Positions 9,012-17,418 of a DNA stretch of 48,959 nucleotides are shown here, piece after piece. Below the pieces are notes generated by a model. It saw nothing but the letters and a program-made list of their open reading frames with translations, was not told the origin of the DNA and made no database searches. The position numbers and the translations under genes were made by a program. The stretch is from Campylobacter portucalensis (GTDB lineage: Bacteria; Campylobacterota; Campylobacteria; Campylobacterales; Campylobacteraceae), in the NCBI RefSeq assembly GCF_009690845.1, contig NZ_VWSJ01000031.1, positions 1 through 48,959 on the forward strand, in the 5' to 3' direction. The stretch's first letter is position 1. The number at the start of each line of letters is the position of its first letter.

Positions 9012-9616
9012 TCATTTCGAATAAAATATTATGCTAACTGATAATATTTTATATAATATAAAAGAGTGTATGAGATAATATATCCCAAATACTATATGAA
9101 ACCACAATAAAAAATCTCTACCAAAATAAGCTGATAAGAAAAATAAAAAATAATAAAAATATTTTACTCTAAAAACAAATCCAAATTTGATATTTAAGCT
9201 ATTTAAAATTGTGAGTAAAAATATCTCTATTATATAAAACATACCAAATAGATACGCAAAAACAAAATTCGTATCAAAATATAAAACACTTAAAATAGGC
9301 AAAACTATTACAGCAATTTGATCTGTCATAATATCTATTAAACTTCCTGCTTTACTTTCAATCTTTAAGTATCTTACAAGCAGTCCATCTATTCCATCTA
9401 ATAGGCAATAGGTTAGAAGTAAAACTCCGCCTAGTAATGGATATTTTATAATAATAAACAAGATATAAAAAATAAAAACATCCCAAAATAAGTAATATAA
9501 TTTGGTTTTATTCTTAAATTTGATAAATATATAATTGGTTTTTGTAAAAAATTATCTCTTTTGTCTTGAAATATTTTTTGTTTAACTTGTTTATTATCAC
9601 CAAAATAATTAAACAC
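9012..9616 (-). pseudogene. CDP-alcohol phosphatidyltransferase, broken by a single-base frameshift
   Basis: Membrane enzyme family that condenses a CDP-alcohol with another alcohol. The catalytic signature DGIDGLLVR, eight residues, G, three, D, three, D is complete in the downstream frame (D...DG..VR...G...D...D). The first part is in another frame: GTG at 9616 with AAGGA seven bases upstream, then VFNYFGDNKQ and LRIKPNYITYFGM, a typical family N-terminus, running into a TAA just after the junction. Adding one T to the T6 run (A6 at 9467-9472 on the plus strand) joins the frames into a normal 201-residue protein. As sequenced, the N-terminal helix is separated from the active site, and a TTG at 9461 would give only a 149-residue fragment. 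Confidence 0.8.
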
Positions 9617-9728
9617 GGCTAATTCCTTTTTTTAAGACAGAATGATAAAATTGCATTTAGTTATTTGTGTAATGGTTATAGATTTCGTATAAAAACTATC
9701 TAAATAACTATTATGTGTGGCTAATTTT
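9617..9728. other. Spacer with short inverted repeat
   Basis: Non-coding sequence between two broken genes. TAGTTATTT (9658-9666) and AAATAACTA (9702-9710) form a 9-bp inverted repeat with a long loop, possibly an old terminator of the PHP-like fossil; weak. Confidence 0.3.
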
Positions 9729-10347
9729 TTAATTTTTAAAATCTATATCCGTAATAACATTACCTATTATCTTTATCAAATGAGCGTCTGTTGAAGTTGT
9801 TAAAAATTTAGATGTTCTTACTCCTAAATTTAAAGCTTTTGTATTTGATTTTAATTCATGGATGCATTTATTACTTCTATTTCATCTACAAAATTTAACA
9901 TCTTATTAGATAACTCTTTGTTTCATTCTACACTTTTATATAATGGTCCAAAGGATGTGAGATTACGCTAAAATAGATATTATATTCATCTTTTATACCA
10001 TCATCTAAAAATTCCCACATACTCCTACTTATTCTTGTCATTTTATTTGTTCTAAATTTTTCAATCTCTTTTATGTAAAAATTTTCAGCATTTTAAAAGT
10101 ATATTTTAGTTCATTTTCTTTAAATAACAAAATATATGACTCTAGGTTTTTTTTGGACACTCACAGCCAAAAAATCATTAATCTCACAAATGCATTGTGG
10201 TGTAAAATCTAGATCATACTTTTTAAATCTATAATAGTTACTACCATTATCTAATAAATTTATTATCTCTCCTTGTGCATTTCCTTAAACTCCACTTACC
10301 CACTCTATTACCAGTATAAGGTTTGCACCTCTGTTATTTAAAAGCAT
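9729..10347 (-). pseudogene. Decayed PHP-domain phosphoesterase-like gene
   Basis: Coding-like sequence on the minus strand interrupted by several stops and at least three frame changes. From the 5' side: ATG at 10347 then NNRGANLILVIEWVSG and, after a stop, GNAQGEIINLLDNG and YDLDFTPQCICEINDF; a frame change gives TRISRSMWEFLDDG and ISHPLDHY; the next frame gives FVDEIEVINASMN (about 9855-9895); the last gives STDAH (9780-9794) and IGNVITDIDF ending at 9729. The order HP, then E(V)xNA, then (S)DAH is the C-terminal pattern of PHP metal-dependent phosphoesterases. Family assignment rests on these short motifs, so it is tentative; that the gene is dead is clear. Confidence 0.5.
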
Positions 10348-10666
10348 TATGACACCAATCCCCTAAAGTTAGCTTACAAAGGGCATAAAAATTTTTATAT
10401 CTTGATTTAATAAAATTTTAAATAAATTCAAATTTCAATATTAAAATAGTAGAGAATTATTTTATAAAAACTCCTCTTTTCTATTTTTTGTGTAAAAAGA
10501 TAGTGGCAAAACTATTAATTTTTTTTAAAAGGGGGAGGTAATGAAGAAAAATTTTTACATTTAAAAGTGCTGGTTTTATGCAAACAATATATTAAAGAGA
10601 AAATAGGATTTTGTTTTGTTGAGCTTCATTTATCTTAAAAATTTTTAAATTTATTTGCAAATAAAT
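10348..10666. other. Gene-free stretch with an orphan ribosome-binding site and aborted ORF
   Basis: No intact gene. On the plus strand GGGGGAGG precedes ATG at about 10541, which opens only MKKNFYI before a stop, with the adjacent frame continuing a little further (FLHLKVLVLCKQYIKEK). This may be the stub of another lost gene. It adds to the decay seen from 9 kb onward. Confidence 0.35.
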
Positions 10667-12601
10667 CTAAATTTTCAAATTTTCAGCAAAATTTAAAACT
10701 TCAAAATATTCATTTTCCATTTTTACTAAATCGCCTTTTTTTTCTTCCAACTCTTCAAAAAGTTCTTGAATTCCTTGATTTTGATAAATTTCAGGTGTAG
10801 ATAGTGCTATATTTAACTCTTTTATACGAATTTCTAAATTTTCAATCAAACTTGGATACTCTTCTAAAATTTTATTTTGTTTAAAGCTTAATTTTTTAGT
10901 TCTAGTTTTATAACTATTTTTCTCTTTCTCTTCTAAAATTGCTTCATTTACTACTTTATTTAACTCTGAAATTTCATCTTCTACTTCTAAATACTCGCTA
11001 TAAGGAATGTAAGTTTGATTTATTTTTTTGTCTTCTTCGAAAATCCATAATTTATTAGTAGTTTTATCTACAAAATACCTATCATGACTTACGATTAAAA
11101 CAGCACCTTCAAAACTCATCAAATAATCTTCTAAAATATTTATCGTAGCAATATCTAAATCATTAGTAGGCTCATCTAAAACTAAACAATCATAATCATC
11201 AGTAAATAATTTAGCAAGTGCTAGACGGTTCTTTTCGCCGCCACTTAAAACGCTAACAGGTTTTCCTAAAAATTCTTTAGGAAATAAAAAATTTTTCAAA
11301 TATCCATAAACGTGCATATAATGCCCTCTTACCATTATATGATCCCCACCATTTGGACAAAAAATTTCTATTAAACTCTTATCATCACTAATGCTTTTTC
11401 GCATTTGATCAAAATAACCTATCTTGATCAACCCTCTTTTTATTTCTCCGTTATTTGGCTCAACTTCTCCAAGTAGAATTTTTAAAAGCGTAGATTTTCC
11501 GCTACCGTTTTTACCTACGATACCTATTCTTTCGCCCTGCAAAACTCGTGCATTAAAATCTGAAAATAAAATTTTATCACCAACTTTTTTAGATAAATTT
11601 ATACACTCAAAAAGCATCTTTTTTTTATTGTCGCTAACTTGTTTAATCCCTACATTTGCTCGCTCTAGCTCTAGTTTAATCTTTCTAATTAAGCTTGGAT
11701 TTTTTTTTGCCTCTTCACGCATTTTTAAAACACGCTCTTTTCTGCCTTCATTTCTTTTAAGTCTTGCTTTAACTCCTCGTCTAAGCCATTCTTCTTCACT
11801 TTTTAGCTGTTTTAAAAGAGTTTCATGGCTCTTTTGCATAGAAGCCAAAATTTCTTGCTTTTTTGCAAGATAGTAAGCATATCCGCCTTCAAAATTTGAA
11901 ATTTTTCCATCTTCAATTTCAATACTTCTAGTTGCAATCTTATCTATAAAATATCTATCATGGCTTATAAAAACTATAGTTTGTTTTGAGTTTATCAAAA
12001 TATCTTCTAAAAATTTAACCATATAAACATCAAGATGGTTTGTAGGTTCATCAAGAAGCAAAACATCTGGTTTTTTTAACACCAAAATACCAAGTGCTAT
12101 ACGGCGTACCTCTCCACCACTTAATGTAGAAATTAATCTATTTTTATACTCTCTTAAGCCAAAATTTTCTATAACTCTTTCTATATGATTTTCTATACTC
12201 CAGCCATCTTTACTTTCTATAAATTTAATTAACTCGCTCTCTTTTTGCATAAGCTCTTTGTCGTTGTGATTTTTCGAGATTAAATTTAGGGTGTTTTCAT
12301 ACTCTTTTATAGCATCAAAAATTTCTCTAAGCTCTTCTATCATGGCTTGTTTAACTGTCAAATTTTCATTAAATTTTGGATTTTGATCAAGCATAGCTAT
12401 ATTTATACCATTTTGTGTTATAACTCGCCCACTATCTACATCATACATTCCAGACAAAATTTTCATAAATGTAGATTTACCGCCACCATTTTTTCCTATT
12501 ATAGCGACTCTTTCTTTTTCATTTAAGCTAAAATTTACATTATTCAAAACCGAGTTAGAACCAAATTTTTTACTAACTTCTATTAAATCAATAAACGCCA
12601 A
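10667..12601 (-). CDS. uup: ABC-F family ATPase (Uup-like)
   Basis: Soluble protein with two ABC cassettes and no membrane domain. Cassette 1: Walker A GKNGGGKS (36-43), signature LSGGEVRRIALG, Walker B VLLLDEPTNHLD. A linker rich in K/E/R (the ABC-F P-site tRNA-interaction region) follows. Cassette 2: GKNGSGKS, LSGGEKNRLALAKL, CLVLDEPTNDLD. The C-terminal 90 residues form the coiled-coil tail seen in Uup-type proteins, so that subfamily is favoured over EttA or a resistance ABC-F. Such proteins act on ribosomes. The start is TTG at 12601 (MAFIDLIEV) with GAGG upstream. A palindrome surrounding the probable -10 suggests regulation. Confidence 0.88.
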   Translation of the reverse strand: MAFIDLIEVSKKFGSNSVLNNVNFSLNEKERVAIIGKNGGGKSTFMKILSGMYDVDSGRVITQNGINIAMLDQNPKFNENLTVKQAMIEELREIFDAIKEYENTLNLISKNHNDKELMQKESELIKFIESKDGWSIENHIERVIENFGLREYKNRLISTLSGGEVRRIALGILVLKKPDVLLLDEPTNHLDVYMVKFLEDILINSKQTIVFISHDRYFIDKIATRSIEIEDGKISNFEGGYAYYLAKKQEILASMQKSHETLLKQLKSEEEWLRRGVKARLKRNEGRKERVLKMREEAKKNPSLIRKIKLELERANVGIKQVSDNKKKMLFECINLSKKVGDKILFSDFNARVLQGERIGIVGKNGSGKSTLLKILLGEVEPNNGEIKRGLIKIGYFDQMRKSISDDKSLIEIFCPNGGDHIMVRGHYMHVYGYLKNFLFPKEFLGKPVSVLSGGEKNRLALAKLFTDDYDCLVLDEPTNDLDIATINILEDYLMSFEGAVLIVSHDRYFVDKTTNKLWIFEEDKKINQTYIPYSEYLEVEDEISELNKVVNEAILEEKEKNSYKTRTKKLSFKQNKILEEYPSLIENLEIRIKELNIALSTPEIYQNQGIQELFEELEEKKGDLVKMENEYFEVLNFAENLKI

Positions 12602-12626
12602 AAATTACCTCTAAATATAAATTTTT

Positions 12627-12658
12627 ATTAAATTTTGCTATTTTACACAAAATTTAAT
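12627..12658. promoter_or_regulatory. Palindrome around the ABC-F promoter
   Basis: Perfect 11-bp inverted repeat ATTAAATTTTG / CAAAATTTAAT with a 10-base spacer. The spacer and right half contain TAAAAT on the minus strand (plus 12640-12645), a likely -10 about 39 bases before the ABC-F start. Either an operator or a leader hairpin. Confidence 0.4.
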
Positions 12659-12740
12659 AAAACTATAATAAAAATACATTTAAAATAACTAAAAATAAAA
12701 TTTTTATCTAAATTTTTATTATTTATAAAATAAAATTAGC

Positions 12741-12746
12741 TATAAT
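12741..12746 (+). promoter_or_regulatory. -10 box of the MATE exporter gene
   Basis: TATAAT 39 bases before the ATG at 12786, in the divergent intergenic region. Confidence 0.55.
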
Positions 12747-12785
12747 TCTTCGTTAAAAATTTCAAAAAGAGTTTTAAATTTAATT

Positions 12786-14111
12786 ATGGAAAAACAAGTT
12801 TCACTTATAAGTATTTTTATACCAGTTTATTTTAATATGCTTTTATCAATCATAACTTTAATGATAAATACATATATGATTAGTCTAATAGATCATAATT
12901 TAGTAGGAGCAATGGGTGCTGGTAATCAAATTTTTTCACTTTTTATAAATATATTTAACCTTTTAGCTGTTGGTTGCTCTGTTTTAGTTTCGCAAGCAAT
13001 AGGAGCTAAAGATAAAAAAACTGCTATTAGAGCTGTTCATATTAGCATTATGCTTAATGCGGGACTTGGGATTATTTGTAGTATTTTTATATTTTTCTTT
13101 GCAAATTTAGTATTAAAACTTCTACAAGTTCCTCAAGATGTTTTTAATGAAAGCTATAAATATTTAAGAATCATCAGTCTTATATTTGCAATAGACGCAA
13201 CTGCTGTTGTTTTAATAGCTGTAATTAGGGCTTATGGTTATGCTTCTCATACTATGTTTGTTTCAATCATAATAAACATTATAACAATATGTGGCAACAC
13301 AATAGCTCTTTTTGAACCATTTGGATTGCCGTTTTTTGGGTTAAGTGGAGTTGGAATTTCTACGATAACAGGTAGAATTTTAGGTGTTTGTATGCTTTTA
13401 TTTGTACTAATAAAGGTTGTAAAAATTCCTCTTTTTATATCTTTATTTGTAAATATAAGATTATATTTGCTTAAGAAAATTTTATCTATTGGAATTCCTA
13501 GTGCTGGTGAGAATTTAATATGGGTCATTCAATACCTAATAGCTTTTAGTTTTGTAGCAAGTATGGGCTCTAATAGCTTAACAACTCAAACCATATATTT
13601 TCAAATTTCAGCTTTTATATTTTTTGCAAGTTCTGCCATTGGGATTGCAAATGAGGTTATAGTGGCTAGATTAGTAGGTGCAAAAGAAAACGAAAAAGCA
13701 TATCATCAAAGTTTTAAAGCTTTAAAAATAGGATTTTTAATAACTGCTATTTTTTTGGGTGTAGTTTTTTTAAATAAAAATTTAATAATGAGTGCTTTTA
13801 ATCTACCAAATTCCGTAAAAGAACTAATGCTTCCACTATTTTTCTTATCAATCATTCTTGAATTTGGCAGAACTCAAAATGTAATTATGGTAAATGCTCT
13901 TAGAGCTAGCGGAGATGCAAAATTTCCCTTTTACATGGGTATAATTTTTATGTGGGGCGTAAGTATACCGCTTGGATGGTTTTTAGGAATTTATCTTGAA
14001 ATGGGAATTTTGGGCGTTTGGATTGGTTTTTTGGCTGATGAGTGGCTAAGAGGAAGCATAAATACGCTTAGATGGAAAAGCAAAAAATGGCAAGAAAAAA
14101 AATTAATTTAA
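12786..14111 (+). CDS. MATE family multidrug/Na+ antiporter
   Basis: Twelve hydrophobic segments spread over 441 residues in two homologous halves, the typical MATE length. The first half contains the family-like stretch NLLAVGCSVLVSQAIGAKDKKTA (residues about 57-79); the second repeats it as IGIANEVIVARLVGAKENEKA. The protein would sit in the inner membrane and expel cationic compounds by Na+ or H+ antiport; the substrate cannot be told. It reads toward panB, which starts 11 bases downstream, so the two may be co-transcribed. Divergent from the ABC-F gene. Confidence 0.88.
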   Translation: MEKQVSLISIFIPVYFNMLLSIITLMINTYMISLIDHNLVGAMGAGNQIFSLFINIFNLLAVGCSVLVSQAIGAKDKKTAIRAVHISIMLNAGLGIICSIFIFFFANLVLKLLQVPQDVFNESYKYLRIISLIFAIDATAVVLIAVIRAYGYASHTMFVSIIINIITICGNTIALFEPFGLPFFGLSGVGISTITGRILGVCMLLFVLIKVVKIPLFISLFVNIRLYLLKKILSIGIPSAGENLIWVIQYLIAFSFVASMGSNSLTTQTIYFQISAFIFFASSAIGIANEVIVARLVGAKENEKAYHQSFKALKIGFLITAIFLGVVFLNKNLIMSAFNLPNSVKELMLPLFFLSIILEFGRTQNVIMVNALRASGDAKFPFYMGIIFMWGVSIPLGWFLGIYLEMGILGVWIGFLADEWLRGSINTLRWKSKKWQEKKLI

Positions 14112-14121
14112 AAGGATAAAA

Positions 14122-14916
14122 ATGCACACTAAAAAAGTAACTATTAACTACTTAAAAAACTCAAAACAAAAGCTTACTATGATAACAGCTTATGATGCGC
14201 TATTTGCTTCTATTTTTGATGGATTTGTGGATATGATTTTAGTTGGAGATAGCTTAGAGATGAGCTTTGGCGGGAAAAATGATACTTTAGAAGCCTCAAT
14301 GGATAGTATGATTTATCACACAAAAGCAGTTTGCAATGGAGCAAAACTTTCATATATCATTATGGATATGCCTTTTGGAAGTGTTATCTCAAAAGAAATT
14401 GCTCTAAAAAATTCAGTTAGAGCCTACAAAGAAACAAATGCTGATGCTATTAAAATAGAAGCAACTTTTAATAACCTTGAGATAATTAAACATATCATTG
14501 ATAATGGAATTTCAGTTGTCGCTCATATAGGACTAATTCCGCAAAACTCAAGATGTGAAAGTGGGTATCATATCAAAGGCAAAAGTGATAATGAGGCAGA
14601 TAGTTTGTTAAATTTAGCTTTAAATTTAGAGCAAGCTGGAGTTACTATGATAGTCGTTGAAGGGGTTGTTGAAAGTGTTGCAAGTAAAATTACAAATTCT
14701 TTAAAAATACCTGTTATAGGCATTGGCTCAGGTGCAAATACAAATGGGCAAGTTTTAGTCTGGAGTGATATGTTTGGGTTTTTTGATAAATTTAAGCCTA
14801 AATTTGTAAAACGCTTTTTAAATGGTAAAGAGCTCGTTCAAAAAGCTTTAACAAATTATATTGATGAGGTTAAAAAAGGTGAATTTCCAAGCAAAGAGCA
14901 CTATTATAAAGGTTGA
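14122..14916 (+). CDS. panB: 3-methyl-2-oxobutanoate hydroxymethyltransferase
   Basis: First committed step of pantothenate synthesis: transfers a hydroxymethyl group from 5,10-methylene-THF to 2-oxoisovalerate, giving ketopantoate. At 264 residues it equals the E. coli enzyme. Metal and substrate motifs are visible: VGDSLEMSFGG (about 41-51), MDMPFGS (about 82-88), KIEA (about 112-115), and VVEGV near 180 followed by IPVIGIGSGANTNGQVLVW. AAGGAT precedes the ATG. panC and panD are not in the window. The 3' end overlaps the next gene. Confidence 0.95.
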   Translation: MHTKKVTINYLKNSKQKLTMITAYDALFASIFDGFVDMILVGDSLEMSFGGKNDTLEASMDSMIYHTKAVCNGAKLSYIIMDMPFGSVISKEIALKNSVRAYKETNADAIKIEATFNNLEIIKHIIDNGISVVAHIGLIPQNSRCESGYHIKGKSDNEADSLLNLALNLEQAGVTMIVVEGVVESVASKITNSLKIPVIGIGSGANTNGQVLVWSDMFGFFDKFKPKFVKRFLNGKELVQKALTNYIDEVKKGEFPSKEHYYKG

Positions 14917-15523
14917 TGAATTTGAAATTTTTGTAATTAAAAAGCGAATAAAATATGCAAGAATTAAAGTTGATAAACAAGGCTTTATTAGTTTAAATTT
15001 GCCGCTAAATTATCCAAAAGATTTAGCAAAAAAGTTTTTAAATGAAAATTTAGAATGGATAAGATCAAAAGCTAATAATGCAAAATCAAAAATACTTCCA
15101 AAAAATAAAACTATGCTTTTAGGCAAAATTTATGAGTTTAAATTTGATGATAGCTTTAAAAGTGTTAAAATTATAGGTGATGAAATTCACACACCAAATT
15201 TAGAAAAATATCTTAAATTTAAAAAAGAATTTGCTAAAAATGAGTTTAATAAATTTATAGAAATCTATGCACCAATTATCGGTAAAAATATAAATAAAGT
15301 TACAATTCGCGATATGAAAACAAGATGGGGAAGCTGCAACTCTACAAAAGGATACATAAATTTAGCTATAAATTTAGTCGAAAAAAGCCCTGATTTGATA
15401 GAGTATGTCATTTTGCACGAGCTAACACACCTACTCTATCCACATCATCAAAAAAGTTTTTATAATTATATAGAAAATTTAATGCCTGATTTTAAAGCAA
15501 GAGAAAAAAAGTTAAAAAATTAA
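14864..15523 (+). CDS. YgjP-like (DUF45) zinc metallopeptidase
   Basis: Member of the YgjP/DUF45 family, related to WSS1/SprT-type metallopeptidases. The zinc motif HELTHLLYPHHQKSF (HExxH plus a downstream H) lies near residue 185, preceded by the family hallmark RDMKTRWGSCNSTKGYINLA. The C-terminus ends normally. No domain for secretion or membrane insertion is visible, so it acts in the cytoplasm on an unknown substrate. The first usable ATG (14864; a TTG precedes it at 14861) lies inside panB, an overlap of 53 bases; homologues suggest the true N-terminus may be nearer KVDEFEIFV, but no ATG/GTG/TTG occurs there. Confidence 0.85.
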   Translation: MRLKKVNFQAKSTIIKVDEFEIFVIKKRIKYARIKVDKQGFISLNLPLNYPKDLAKKFLNENLEWIRSKANNAKSKILPKNKTMLLGKIYEFKFDDSFKSVKIIGDEIHTPNLEKYLKFKKEFAKNEFNKFIEIYAPIIGKNINKVTIRDMKTRWGSCNSTKGYINLAINLVEKSPDLIEYVILHELTHLLYPHHQKSFYNYIENLMPDFKAREKKLKN

Positions 15524-15639
15524 ATTTAACATCTTAATAATAAAAACTCTCTTGCTTGCTTTACAATTAAATTTTTAATAACTTCATTTTGCTTGTTTTA
15601 AGCTTCGTTTATAACACAATTTACATACTCTTGTAATTA

Positions 15640-15660
15640 GGCTAAATGCCCTTTTTAGCC
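15640..15660 (+). terminator. Probable terminator after the panB-peptidase genes
   Basis: GGCTAAA / TTTAGCC hairpin with a 7-base loop, followed on the plus strand by TTTCTTTTG. It lies about 115 bases beyond the peptidase stop. Confidence 0.5.
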
Positions 15661-15767
15661 TTTCTTTTGTAATACTTAAGCAACCTATTTCCATCTACTC
15701 ATAACAATAAAAGCTAAAATTTACTAAAGTTAAAACTCTTTTTTATAAATTACTTTTATAAATTTAT

Positions 15768-16223
15768 CTATTTAACCATTATAAATTTATTGTCTTTTAA
15801 AGCTTTCATTGCCTTATCTGACTTAACTTCAACTATATTTGAACCCGCTAAAAAAACGCCAATTTTCATATATTGTTTAACAAAATAGTTTTTTCCCTCT
15901 TTAAAATCAATTTTTAAATGGTTATGTCCAAATTCAGATGTAGTACTAATTTTATGAATACCTGGATTTAAAATTATATATTTATATTGTTTGGGCCTCA
16001 AAACAGCGATGATTTCATCATCAATAAAAAGCGTTCTATAAACAGCAACTCCAAGCCCAATATCTCTATATAAATAAAGCCCAGATTTGCCAGCAGGAGG
16101 TGGATTAAACTGTTTAGTCATAAGAGTTTCTTCCTTATTAGCTAAAGGCATTCTACTATAGCATCCACTAAACACCAACAGACTAAAAATGCCAACTAAA
16201 AAAAATAAAAATTTATTTTTCAT
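15768..16223 (-). CDS. DUF2846-like lipoprotein
   Basis: 151 residues with a lipoprotein signal: charged start MKNKF, hydrophobic core, lipobox VFSGC (Cys21). The mature part follows the DUF2846 layout: GKSGLYLYRD, then RTLFIDDEIIAVLRPKQYKYIILNPGIHKI, then GKNYFVKQY. Function of the family is unknown. The ATG is well placed behind AAAGGATAGG. Its promoter region contains a T15 run abutting a TAAAAT -10, so expression may vary with tract length. Confidence 0.75.
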   Translation of the reverse strand: MKNKFLFFLVGIFSLLVFSGCYSRMPLANKEETLMTKQFNPPPAGKSGLYLYRDIGLGVAVYRTLFIDDEIIAVLRPKQYKYIILNPGIHKISTTSEFGHNHLKIDFKEGKNYFVKQYMKIGVFLAGSNIVEVKSDKAMKALKDNKFIMVK

Positions 16224-16251
16224 TACCTATCCTTTAATAAAAAATATTTTT

Positions 16252-16274
16252 ATTTTATCAAAAAAAAAAAAAAA
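16252..16274 (-). promoter_or_regulatory. T15 homopolymer abutting the lipoprotein promoter
   Basis: Fifteen A on the plus strand (16260-16274), i.e. T15 on the coding strand, two bases upstream of TAAAAT (plus 16252-16257), itself 28 bases before the lipoprotein ATG. Such a run is prone to slippage and fills the spacer / -35 region. Confidence 0.55.
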
Positions 16275-16287
16275 CAATAAATCAATA

Positions 16288-17394
16288 TCAAATACTAAAA
16301 TTTAAAAATTTAGCCACTCTAATGGCACTACTAAATGCAAAATGCAAATTATATCCGCCAAGCATTCCGTTAAAATTTAGAGCCTCTCCTATAAAAAATA
16401 ACCCCAAATGATCCTTGCTTTGCAAATTTTCATCAAGACATCTCAAACTCACGCCACCTTTTGTAATCTCTGCTTTTGTATAACCAAAAGTCCCAGCTGG
16501 TGCAAATTCATAGTTAAAAATTCTTGAAAGCCTACACAACTCATCGCTATTTAAATCACAAAATACCTTATCTCTTATATCACAAATTTCTAAAAATTCT
16601 TTTATAAAACGCTTTGGTAAAGGCAGGTTGGTTGAAATCTGCTTTTTTGAACTTTTTATAGTTTTAAAATCAAAATTTGGTAAAAAATTTAACATCATCT
16701 TGCCTTTATCCCAAAATAAACTAGCATTTAAAATAGCTGGACCGCTAAGACCTTTATGTGTAAAAAGCATATCGCCACGTATTTTTCTATCATCTACTAA
16801 AATTTCAACAAAAGTGCTAACTCCGCTTAAATTCTTAAACCAAAATTCATCTTTTTGCACGGTAAAACCAACCAATGCCGGCTTTAAAACACTCAAATTC
16901 AATCCAAATTTTAAAGCAATCTTATAAGCAATATCGCTAACTCCAAGCGATGGATAGCTAAGACCACCACTTGCAACAACTAAATTTTTAGCTAAAAATT
17001 TCTCATTTTTTGTAAAAATACAAAATAAATTCTTATCTTTTTTTACATCTATTACTTCGGAATTTAAATTTATTTTTGTAAATTTATTTTTATCTATAAG
17101 AGTTTTAAGCACAAAATTAGAGCCATTTTTGCAAAAATACTGAAAATTTTTAATCTTTATAAAATTTTTTGCTCCAAAAAAATCTAAAATTTCACTGCTT
17201 TTAAGTAAATCAAATAAAATCTCATCACCATTATAATTTAACTTATTTACAAATTCATTTGTGATATTACACTTCCCGCCACCACTAATAAGAATTTTTT
17301 TGCCAAGTTTTTCATTTTTTTCTAAAATTAAAACTCTTTTTCCTTTTAAATTTGCACCTAAAAATAGCCCGCTAGCACCGCCACCAATTATCAA
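16288..17394 (-). CDS. HI0933-family FAD-dependent oxidoreductase
   Basis: Flavoprotein of the HI0933/BaiN type. Dinucleotide-binding GGGASGL at the N-terminus, then LEKNEKLGKKILISGGGKCN, the mid-domain ASGGLSYPSLG, FTHKGLSGPAIL, and the C-terminal GGYNLHFAFSSA (FAD-binding). Substrate unknown. Homologues begin a few residues before the glycine motif (YDVLIIGGGASG); in this frame the only standard start is TTG at 17394, cutting off IYDV. ATT at 17406, nine bases after AAGGA, may be the real initiator. It follows aguB closely (24 bases or less). Confidence 0.85.
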   Translation of the reverse strand: MIIGGGASGLFLGANLKGKRVLILEKNEKLGKKILISGGGKCNITNEFVNKLNYNGDEILFDLLKSSEILDFFGAKNFIKIKNFQYFCKNGSNFVLKTLIDKNKFTKINLNSEVIDVKKDKNLFCIFTKNEKFLAKNLVVASGGLSYPSLGVSDIAYKIALKFGLNLSVLKPALVGFTVQKDEFWFKNLSGVSTFVEILVDDRKIRGDMLFTHKGLSGPAILNASLFWDKGKMMLNFLPNFDFKTIKSSKKQISTNLPLPKRFIKEFLEICDIRDKVFCDLNSDELCRLSRIFNYEFAPAGTFGYTKAEITKGGVSLRCLDENLQSKDHLGLFFIGEALNFNGMLGGYNLHFAFSSAIRVAKFLNFSI

Positions 17395-17418
17395 AACATC
17401 ATAAATTATAACAAATCC

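Noticed and set aside
15543-15700. 36-codon minus-strand frame starting MEIGCLSITKERL
   Set aside because: No ribosome-binding site, no family resemblance, and it spans the likely terminator of the panB-peptidase genes; not distinguishable from chance.
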